Positions 1 through 4,567 of a stretch of DNA of 5,272 bases are shown in pieces. The DNA is taken from the NCBI GenBank assembly GCA_031272565.1, contig JAISTN010000425.1, positions 1-5,272 of the forward strand, in the 5' to 3' direction. Within the stretch, counting starts at the first letter, position 1, and each line of letters starts with the position of its first letter. A program made the translations under genes and the position numbers. Source of the stretch: Bifidobacteriaceae bacterium (lineage in GTDB: Bacteria; Actinomycetota; Actinomycetes; Actinomycetales; WQXJ01). Below the pieces are notes generated by a model that did not search any database, was not told the origin of the DNA, and saw only the letters and a list, made by a program, of their open reading frames with translations.

Positions 1-562
1 CCCCTAACCGCAACACGCCCTGGTCGGCAGACAGCACGCTGCCGCAGGTCTTCGTGCCATCGTGGTACACCACCAGCTTGGGCTTGGCGCTGGGGGCAAC
101 CAAGACCAGCGTCAGAGCAGTCACCAGCGCCAGAGCGGCGGCAATGGCCCAGTGCTGGGAACGGCGCACCCGGGCGGCAACCTGCGCGGCCTGGCGGGTT
201 TCGGCCGCCCGCGGGCCACCCAGTTCCATCAGTGCCTGGTCGGAAACGCTGCCGTGGCCGGCACCCGATTCGGCCGTCAGCGCGATGATCAACGACACCA
301 CACCCAGCAGCACGCCTGCCGCCAGGATGACAGCCGTGGTGGCCCGCCACGCCGTTGAGGCCGCAGCCAGGGTCGACCGGGCGGACAGGCCCACGCCGCC
401 GCCGGCCAAGGTCAACACCGCCGTCACACCCAGGCGCCAGGCGCTGGCGCCCTTGTGGATGGCCTCATTTTGACGGTCACGGAAGGCGTCCACGGCGGCC
501 TGCTCCTGCGGGCGGAGCGGACCAGACGCGGACATGGGGACAGGGCCGGTTAGTTCGGTCAT
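1..562 (-). CDS. Hypothetical multi-pass membrane protein, 3' end cut off by the window edge
   Basis: The ATG at 562 opens a frame that stays open to base 1, giving 187 residues with no stop in the window. Residues 1-40 look cytosolic, with a hydrophilic stretch (RPQEQAAVDAFRDRQNEA) at 17-34. Three hydrophobic segments follow, at roughly 43-60, 74-96 and 138-156, joined by a polar loop at about 97-135 rich in Ala, Arg and Gln. After the last segment the chain becomes polar (KPKLVVYHDGTKTCGSVLS), suggesting a small domain with one Cys (residue 173) in a DGTKxCG motif, possibly outside the membrane. The start overlaps the stop of the upstream Cys-rich gene by 4 nt (ATGA, 559-562), so the two are probably translationally coupled. 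There is no good Shine-Dalgarno of its own. I do not recognise the family and assign no function. The frame assignment is supported by the coupling, the membrane pattern and continuous reading over 562 nt. Confidence 0.75.
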   Translation of the reverse strand, partial: MTELTGPVPMSASGPLRPQEQAAVDAFRDRQNEAIHKGASAWRLGVTAVLTLAGGGVGLSARSTLAAASTAWRATTAVILAAGVLLGVVSLIIALTAESGAGHGSVSDQALMELGGPRAAETRQAAQVAARVRRSQHWAIAAALALVTALTLVLVAPSAKPKLVVYHDGTKTCGSVLSADQGVLRLG

Positions 563-933
563 GGCGTGATGGCCTGCCTGGCTTGAGTGGTCAAGTTGAA
601 CTCGGCGCCGCAGCCCTTGATCCCTTCGGGACCGTCCGGGTGGGTGTGATCGCAGTTGCACCGCAGTTGGAGTTGGACCGGCCGGCCGGGAACCCAACCG
701 GCCTCCAGGTGGCCGCCGCCCCACGTCGCGCCACCGGCATTGGAGCCGCGCAGCACCACCGAGTCCAGCACGCCGTAGGCAACCGTCGCGTGGTCACACC
801 GGGGGCAGCGGCCCCGGGCGTAGTAGCTGCGCACGCCATCGCCCACGCTGGCGACCACTTCGGTCATGGTTTGGGCCGCTTGGCCGTCCCACTGGCCCAA
901 CTCGGCATCGGAGAACTGGAGGGGCGAATCCAT
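559..933 (-). CDS. Hypothetical small Cys-rich (zinc-ribbon-like) protein
   Basis: This 124-residue protein has no signal peptide or membrane segment. It carries CPRC at residues 43-46 and, later, C92-x-C94, then H96 and H98, and C108 in a GCG motif. That spacing suggests a split zinc ribbon, with CxxC as one knuckle and CxC...C as the other, which is inference from the pattern only. The first 40 residues are acidic and probably helical (MTEVVASVGDGV at 23-34). Between the Cys clusters lies a Gly-rich segment (about 63-83), then a beta-like stretch (RPVQLQLRCNC). The ATG at 933 is the only standard start downstream of an in-frame stop at 1012-1014, but its Shine-Dalgarno is weak. It lies 78 nt after lepB copy 2 and overlaps the following membrane-protein gene by 4 nt. 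A role with that partner is likely. The biochemical function is unknown. Confidence 0.75.
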   Translation of the reverse strand: MDSPLQFSDAELGQWDGQAAQTMTEVVASVGDGVRSYYARGRCPRCDHATVAYGVLDSVVLRGSNAGGATWGGGHLEAGWVPGRPVQLQLRCNCDHTHPDGPEGIKGCGAEFNLTTQARQAITP

Positions 934-950
934 ATCCGCATTCTGCCACC

Positions 951-991
951 GCCGGGGTAGCCCGCCAAGGGACCGGCCCTCAACCCCCGGC
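951..991 (-). repeat. Inverted repeat between lepB copy 2 and the Cys-rich gene
   Basis: GCCGGGG (reading on the minus strand at 985-991) and CCCCGGC (951-957) can pair across a 27-nt loop that itself holds AGGG-CCGGT-CCCT. It sits in the largest gap on that side of the cluster (934-1011). There is no T-tract, so a terminator role is doubtful. It might slow or process the transcript between the signal peptidase and the hypothetical pair. Confidence 0.25.
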
Positions 992-1011
992 TGACTGGCA
1001 ACAGCGGCTGG

Positions 1012-1788
1012 TCAGGTAGCCGCGACCGGTTCCCCAACCGTCGCGAAGACCTTGGCCGGATTCTTCAGCAGGGCGAAACGGCTGAACGGCCAAGACCGGA
1101 CCTGAGCCACCCCAACCACATCGTCGATCGAGACCGCGCCCTTCAGGGCCTGCTCCTGGTGAAAGCGCGAATCCCATGAACCGTCGCGGTTGTCGCCCAT
1201 CACCCAGATGGCCCCATCTGGCACTACCACGTCGAACGGCTGGGTCGACGGGTTCGAACCAGGCTGGATGTAGAAACTCTCATCGATGGCGGCCCCGTTG
1301 ATGACCAAGGGCGCGCCGTTGCCCTCGCACGTGATGTGGTCGCCCGGCAGGCCGATCACCCGCTTGATCAAGAACTCCTCCGAGCTTTGCGGCGCCAGGC
1401 CCAACGCCTGGGCCACGCCGTGAATGAAGGCACCAATCCCGTCCCGGTCCGGCAGGTCCGCCCCCTGGGTGCCCCAATCATCCGTGGGATCGCCAGGCGT
1501 ATCCCCACCCGGGTCATGGAACACCACGATGTCGCCCCGGTGCAGGTCCAGGATGTTGGGCGCCAGTTTGGTCACGATCACCCGGTCGTTTTCCTCCAGG
1601 GTGGGCAGCATTGAGGTGGACGGGATGTAGAAGGACTGGATGAAGAACGTCTTCAGGATGAAGGACAGCACTATCACCAGCAGGATCAGGAACCCGAACT
1701 CCGCCAGCCCCCGGGTAACGGTCGAGGCCGGAGTGGCCGGCTTCCTAGCCGGCAGCGCTCCGTGTTGTGCTCCGCCGTTCAGACTCAT
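1012..1788 (-). CDS. lepB: Type I signal peptidase, second copy
   Basis: Membrane-bound serine protease that removes signal peptides from Sec- and Tat-exported proteins on the outer face of the cytoplasmic membrane. Counting from the ATG at 1788 (258 aa), a single N-terminal membrane anchor spans about 32-52. Box B follows with the catalytic serine, S59, in IPSTSM; box C is RGDIVVF; box D is IKRVIGLPGD with the general-base lysine K142; box E is GDNRDGSWDSR starting at 198. All catalytic parts are present. Unlike copy 1 it has a short N-terminus, and it has a longer Asp/Gly/Pro-rich loop at about 91-117 between boxes C and D. A TTG immediately before the ATG (1791) could add one residue, and neither start has a strong Shine-Dalgarno. 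It begins 19 nt after the DUF2469 stop, so it is probably in the same transcript. The homology is certain, but which substrates it prefers over copy 1 cannot be told from sequence. Confidence 0.96.
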   Translation of the reverse strand: MSLNGGAQHGALPARKPATPASTVTRGLAEFGFLILLVIVLSFILKTFFIQSFYIPSTSMLPTLEENDRVIVTKLAPNILDLHRGDIVVFHDPGGDTPGDPTDDWGTQGADLPDRDGIGAFIHGVAQALGLAPQSSEEFLIKRVIGLPGDHITCEGNGAPLVINGAAIDESFYIQPGSNPSTQPFDVVVPDGAIWVMGDNRDGSWDSRFHQEQALKGAVSIDDVVGVAQVRSWPFSRFALLKNPAKVFATVGEPVAAT

Positions 1789-1807
1789 CAAGACAACTTT
1801 ACGGAAT

Positions 1808-2110
1808 CTACGGCAGCGATATCTCTGACTTGGACAGTTCTTCGATGTTGACGTCCTTGAAGGTCACCACCCGCACCGACCGCACAAACCGCGCCGAACG
1901 GTAGACATCCCACACCCAGGCGTCCGCCAGGGCGACCTCGAAGAAGACCTCGCCCCCAGCCGAACGCACCTGCAGGTCAACATGATTGGCTAGGTAGAAA
2001 CGCCGTTCGGTCTCCACCACATAGCTGAACAGATTGACTACGTCGCGGTACTCCCGGTACAGCGCCAACTCCGCCTCGGCCTCATAGGCTTCAAGATCTT
2101 CTGCGTTCAC
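1808..2110 (-). CDS. DUF2469 family protein
   Basis: A 100-residue soluble protein that matches the actinobacterial DUF2469 family almost throughout. It starts AEDLEAYEAE, continues with LYREYRDVV and FSYVVETERRFYLAN, then has the beta-like segments VDLQVRSAGGEVFFEV and ADAWVWDVYR, and ends RVVTFKDVNIEEL. I chose the GTG at 2110: the family begins within a few residues of this point, and GAAGGAG lies 5 nt upstream (2116-2122). A longer frame to 2194 only translates lepB sequence. The GTG overlaps the lepB copy 1 stop as GTGA (2107-2110), so translation is probably coupled. The family is typically found beside rnhB and lepB in Actinomycetota and has no established function. Here it sits, unusually, between two signal peptidase genes. 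Family call is firm, function unknown. Confidence 0.93.
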   Translation of the reverse strand: MNAEDLEAYEAEAELALYREYRDVVNLFSYVVETERRFYLANHVDLQVRSAGGEVFFEVALADAWVWDVYRSARFVRSVRVVTFKDVNIEELSKSEISLP

Positions 2111-3054
2111 TGTGACTCCTTCGCTACCGGGTCCGGCACCGCGGCGAACACGTCCGCCGGGTTCTTCAATACACCCAGCCGGCTGAGCGGCCAAGTCCGC
2201 AACTGGGCCACACCCACCACATTCGACAACGCCACCGCGCCCCCCAACGCCTCCGATTGGTGCTTGCGCGAATCCGCCGAATGGTCCCGGTTGTCCCCCA
2301 TCACCCAGATGGCGCCATCGGGCACCACCACGTCGAAGGCCTCCTCCGATGGCGCCGCCCCGGCCGCAATGTAGGGTTCGCTGATGGCCACCCCGTTGAC
2401 CGTCACCGGTTGGCCGCTGCCGCCGCAGGCCACCCGGTCGCCCGGCAGCCCGATCACCCGCTTGATCAGGTATTCGTCCGATGAAGACGGCGCCAAGCCA
2501 ACCACCTCGGCCGCCTTGTGCAGCGCCCGGACCAACGGGTTGCGGCTGTCCTGGTTGGTCTGGGCCACCCAGTGGTTCGGGTCGCGGAACACCACCACGT
2601 CGCCGCGGTGCAGGTCCAGCAGTTTGGGCGCCAGCTTGGTCACCAGCACTCGGTCGTTCAACTGGAAAGTCGGCTCCATCGAGCCGGATGGAATGTAGAA
2701 GCTCTGGATCAGGAAGGTCTTGAGCAGGAACGACAGCACCAGGGCGGCCACCACCACGAAGCCGATGTCGGCCGCGGCCCGCCGGAACTTGCGCTTGGGT
2801 TCTTGTTCGCGCAGTTCGGCCGCTTCCCGGCGGCTGTGCGGCACGCCGGACTTCGCCTCGGACGGTTTGTCCTCCGGTGCCCGATGCCGCCCGCTAGCCG
2901 GGGACGCCTGGGCGGCGTCGGCGGCCTCGCCGGCATGGGCGGCGTCAGCGGCACCGGCGGCCGCCGGCGCAACCGAGTCCAACCCCGTCACAGGTGTCTC
3001 GGGTAGCTGCGACGACACGGGTGGCCGCGCAGCGTCATTCTCAGGCCAAGCCAC
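2107..3054 (-). CDS. lepB: Type I signal peptidase, first copy, with long cytoplasmic N-terminus
   Basis: Membrane serine protease of the Ser/Lys dyad type that cleaves signal peptides of exported proteins. The 315 residues begin with about 90 low-complexity residues rich in Ala, Pro and Glu, presumably cytoplasmic and disordered. A basic patch (PKRKFRR, 87-92) precedes the single membrane anchor at about 96-117. Catalytic S125 is in IPSGSM (box B), RGDVVVF is box C, K198 lies in IKRVIGLPGD (box D), and GDNRDHSADSR from 253 is box E. The GTG at 3054 has GGAGAGG 6 nt upstream (3061-3067) and no other usable start before the in-frame stop, so it is well supported. A 20-codon ORF overlaps this start by 14 nt. 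The protein is clearly paralogous to the second lepB further down, sharing for example FDVVVPDGAIWVMGDNRD and the C-terminal LKNPA motif. Streptomyces lividans also has clustered signal peptidase genes (sipW-Z). Confidence 0.97.
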   Translation of the reverse strand: MAWPENDAARPPVSSQLPETPVTGLDSVAPAAAGAADAAHAGEAADAAQASPASGRHRAPEDKPSEAKSGVPHSRREAAELREQEPKRKFRRAAADIGFVVVAALVLSFLLKTFLIQSFYIPSGSMEPTFQLNDRVLVTKLAPKLLDLHRGDVVVFRDPNHWVAQTNQDSRNPLVRALHKAAEVVGLAPSSSDEYLIKRVIGLPGDRVACGGSGQPVTVNGVAISEPYIAAGAAPSEEAFDVVVPDGAIWVMGDNRDHSADSRKHQSEALGGAVALSNVVGVAQLRTWPLSRLGVLKNPADVFAAVPDPVAKESQ

Positions 3055-3103
3055 AGGACGCCTCTCCGGGGGCGACCGGCTGCCCGGCGGGCACTTTCAC
3101 CAT
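3041..3103 (-). CDS. Possible 20-codon leader ORF upstream of lepB
   Basis: An ATG at 3103 is preceded, 4 nt away, by GAGGAG (3108-3113), the best Shine-Dalgarno in this gene cluster. It opens a 20-residue frame, MVKVPAGQPVAPGEASCGLA, that ends at TGA 3041-3043. This frame differs from that of lepB and overlaps the lepB GTG at 3054 by 14 nt. It could be a leader whose translation brings ribosomes to the lepB start, or the strong Shine-Dalgarno may simply belong to an ancestral lepB start. No homology can be claimed for so short a peptide, and chance is a real possibility. Confidence 0.3.
   Translation of the reverse strand: MVKVPAGQPVAPGEASCGLA
3061..3067 (-). promoter_or_regulatory. Shine-Dalgarno site for lepB copy 1
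   Basis: GGAGAGG reading on the minus strand, 6 nt before the GTG at 3054. It supports GTG as the true lepB start even though a separate, stronger site lies about 45 nt upstream in front of the 20-codon ORF. Confidence 0.6.
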
Positions 3104-3145
3104 CGCTCTCCTCTGAATTGCCGCCACCGGATCATGAACCATGGC

Positions 3146-3781
3146 TTAGCTTCTCACGTCTTCCTGGGACTGAACCTCCGGCAACGCCCAAGACCGCCGA
3201 TGCCGCTCGCACGGCCCCAACGCCTGCAACGCCGCCAGGTGGTCCGGCGCCCCGTAGCCCTTGTTGTGGTCCCAACCGTAGCCGGGGTGCTCCAGGTGCA
3301 ACTGGGACATCACCGCGTCCCGGGACACCTTGGCCAAGACGGAGGCCGCCGCCACCGAGGCACACGCGGCATCGGCCTTGACCTTCAGGTGAACCCGCCA
3401 CGGATCCGCCTCCGGCTGGTCAAACAGGTTGGCCGCCGGGGCGCTCAACCAGTCATGGTGGCCGTCCAACACAATCACGCCGGGGGCCTGCGGCAACTGC
3501 TCCAAGGCCCGCCGGCCGGCCAGGCGCAAGGCAGCCACCAGGCCGTGGCGGTCAACTTCATCGGCGCCAGACCAGCCCAACGCCCAGGCGGCGCCCCAAG
3601 CCTCCAGCAGCGGCACCAGACGTTCCCTGGCGGCAGGCGTCAAACGTTTCGAATCATTCAGCCCGGGCGGCGGCTGGGGCGTGCTCGCGTCGACACAGAC
3701 CACACCCACGGTGACCGGCCCGGCCAGGGCACCGCGCCCCACCTCATCCATGCCGGCCACCAACCGGTGGCTCGCCAACAA
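3146..3781 (-). CDS. rnhB: Ribonuclease HII
   Basis: Cytosolic endonuclease that nicks RNA in RNA:DNA hybrids and at single ribonucleotides misincorporated in DNA. Counting from TTG 3781 (211 aa), the signature [13 protein letters not shown] gives catalytic D12 and E13 and the GRG substrate-binding loop (15-17). LNDSKRL is at 41-47, the third acid D106 is in IVLDGHHD, and the fourth, D137, is in [21 protein letters not shown]. The family's [13 protein letters not shown] block follows at 165-177. All four acids of the active site are present. The start is uncertain: TTG 3781 has GGAG 6 nt upstream, but the frame remains open and family-like upstream ([13 protein letters not shown]), to a CTG at 3814 that would overlap the rplS stop as CTGA and give 222 aa. 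No ATG or GTG serves that longer form. It follows rplS closely and precedes lepB by 91 nt. Confidence 0.95.
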   Translation of the reverse strand: MLASHRLVAGMDEVGRGALAGPVTVGVVCVDASTPQPPPGLNDSKRLTPAARERLVPLLEAWGAAWALGWSGADEVDRHGLVAALRLAGRRALEQLPQAPGVIVLDGHHDWLSAPAANLFDQPEADPWRVHLKVKADAACASVAAASVLAKVSRDAVMSQLHLEHPGYGWDHNKGYGAPDHLAALQALGPCERHRRSWALPEVQSQEDVRS

Positions 3782-3787
3782 GGACCG

Positions 3788-3791
3788 CTCC
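3788..3791 (-). promoter_or_regulatory. Shine-Dalgarno candidate deciding the rnhB TTG start
   Basis: GGAG on the minus strand, 6 nt before the TTG at 3781. The same bases also encode the conserved-looking LER segment of the longer frame, so the site may be a coincidence of coding sequence. Confidence 0.4.
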
Positions 3792-3810
3792 AGGTCCAGC
3801 GACGGCGTGA

Positions 3811-4296
3811 TCAGGCCTCGGCCGGTTCGGCCGCCGGCGTCTCCGGGGCGGTCTCGGCAATCTCGGCGGCCGCCTCAAGGGCGGATTCGGTCGCGGCGGC
3901 CTCTTCGGCAGCAGCGGCCTCCGCCGTTACGGCCGCGGCGCTGACGCCCTGGCGCTCGCGGCGCTCACGGATCTTGGCGGCCTTGCCGCGGCGCTCACGC
4001 AGGTAGTACAGCTTGGCGCGGCGGACATCGCCCAACGACACGACCTCGATCTTGTCGATGGACGGCGCGTGCAGCGGGAAGGTCCGCTCCACACCCACGC
4101 CAAATGAGACTTTGCGCACTTTGAAGGTGGCCCGCACGCCCTCGCCATCCCGGGCGATCACCACACCCTGGAAGACCTGGACCCGGGAGCGGCTACCTTC
4201 CACCACTTTGACGTGCACCCTGACGGTGTCACCGGGGCGGAACGGGGGAATATCCTTCTTCAACGAAGGGGCATCGATCGCGTCAAGGCGCTGCAT
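3811..4296 (-). CDS. rplS: Large ribosomal subunit protein bL19 with an acidic C-terminal extension
   Basis: bL19 binds 23S rRNA in the 50S subunit near the interface with the 30S subunit. Residues 1-115 are a full bL19: a short N-terminal helix ([12 protein letters not shown]), then [73 protein letters not shown] and the basic end [14 protein letters not shown]. The family usually stops near here at about 115 residues. This protein goes on for some 45 residues made almost only of Ala, Glu, Thr and Pro (about 119-161), an acidic, probably disordered tail. The ATG at 4296 is supported by the conserved N-terminus and by AGGAAG 8 nt upstream (4305-4310). In most Actinomycetota trmD lies just upstream; here a divergent transporter does, so the promoter must lie in the 4297-4567 spacer. 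Confidence 0.97.
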   Translation of the reverse strand: MQRLDAIDAPSLKKDIPPFRPGDTVRVHVKVVEGSRSRVQVFQGVVIARDGEGVRATFKVRKVSFGVGVERTFPLHAPSIDKIEVVSLGDVRRAKLYYLRERRGKAAKIRERRERQGVSAAAVTAEAAAAEEAAATESALEAAAEIAETAPETPAAEPAEA

Positions 4297-4307
4297 GGCT
4301 CATTCTT

Positions 4308-4336
4308 CCTGCCCCTTGCCGCAGGTCAGGGGCAAA
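4308..4336 (-). promoter_or_regulatory. Possible alternative hairpins in the rplS leader
   Basis: Read on the minus strand, two mutually exclusive short stems overlap the rplS Shine-Dalgarno region. TGCCCC (4329-4334) pairs with GGGGCA (4310-4315), and CCTGC (4321-4325) pairs with GCAGG (4308-4312), the second one covering part of AGGAAG (4305-4310). Leader-based autoregulation is known for bL19 in some other bacteria. Here it is only inferred from base pairing, and GC-rich DNA gives such stems by chance. Confidence 0.25.
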
Positions 4337-4379
4337 TCGGGCGGCCAGACAGGCCGCAAGTTATGTCCGATGGCGCCCA

Positions 4380-4391
4380 CCCAGGCCTGGG
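4380..4391. promoter_or_regulatory. 12-bp perfect palindrome in the divergent spacer
   Basis: CCCAGGCCTGGG is a perfect self-complementary 12-mer about 85 nt upstream of the rplS start. It may be a protein-binding site for rplS or transporter control, but no regulator family can be named from it. Confidence 0.3.
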
Positions 4392-4420
4392 ATCACAACC
4401 CCCCACGGCAGGTGCGCGGC

Positions 4421-4438
4421 CCGATTGGCGCCAACCGG
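4421..4438. promoter_or_regulatory. 18-bp near-perfect palindrome, operator candidate
   Basis: CCGATTGGCGCCAACCGG has two 9-bp half-sites, CCGATTGGC and (reverse complement) CCGGTTGGC, that differ at one base. It lies midway in the 271-nt spacer between the divergent rplS and transporter genes, 129 nt before the transporter ATG. Size, symmetry and place fit a dimeric repressor such as the TetR or MarR types that often control drug exporters. No regulator gene is in the window, so this remains an inference. Confidence 0.4.
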
Positions 4439-4454
4439 ACATTGTGCCACATGG

Positions 4455-4508
4455 CAGCGGGCGGCGCGAAACCGGGCGAACCCACGGCGGCCACGCCGTC
4501 ACCCGCTG
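4455..4508 (+). promoter_or_regulatory. Possible structured leader of the transporter mRNA
   Basis: CAGCGGG (4455-4461) is exactly complementary to CCCGCTG (4502-4508). Inside it, ACGGCG (4484-4489) and CGCCGT (4494-4499) form a 6-bp stem with a GCCA loop. If transcription starts upstream of 4455, the leader could fold into a nested two-stem structure. No run of T follows, so it is not an intrinsic terminator as it stands. Confidence 0.25.
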
Positions 4509-4567
4509 GCGCGGACGGCATCGGGCACCAGACGGGCCACCAAGTCCCAAGACAGAAGGGGTAGCGT

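Noticed and set aside
355..960. A 201-codon open frame on the plus strand
   Set aside because: It is antisense to the coupled hypothetical pair, with Gly/Pro/Arg-rich low-complexity sequence and no domain; the minus-strand frames have membrane segments, a Cys motif and an ATGA overlap.
2111..2194. A longer N-terminus for the DUF2469 protein
   Set aside because: These 28 codons translate the end of lepB in another frame and do not resemble the family; the GTG at 2110 with GAAGGAG fits better.
3049..3145. A transcription terminator between rnhB and lepB copy 1
   Set aside because: No GC-rich stem followed by a T-run on the minus strand; the gap instead holds two ribosome-binding sites.
2720..4006. 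A 428-codon open frame on the plus strand across lepB and rnhB
   Set aside because: It is antisense to two certain genes, has Arg/Pro/Ala-biased composition typical of the reverse frame in GC-rich DNA, and shows no recognisable domain.
4358..4363. A -10-like TAACTT on the minus strand upstream of rplS
   Set aside because: No -35-like hexamer is found at 16-18 nt; the nearest TTGTGA (4393-4398) is 29 nt away.
4445..4456. TGCCA-CA-TGGCA inverted repeat
   Set aside because: Five-base arms only, expected often by chance in GC-rich DNA; less convincing than the neighbouring 18-bp palindrome.
4370..4564. A possible leader ORF of about 64 codons ending 3 nt before the transporter ATG
   Set aside because: There is no Shine-Dalgarno before its ATG, and the frame simply continues an open frame antisense to rplS. 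The peptide has a spacer-like composition.
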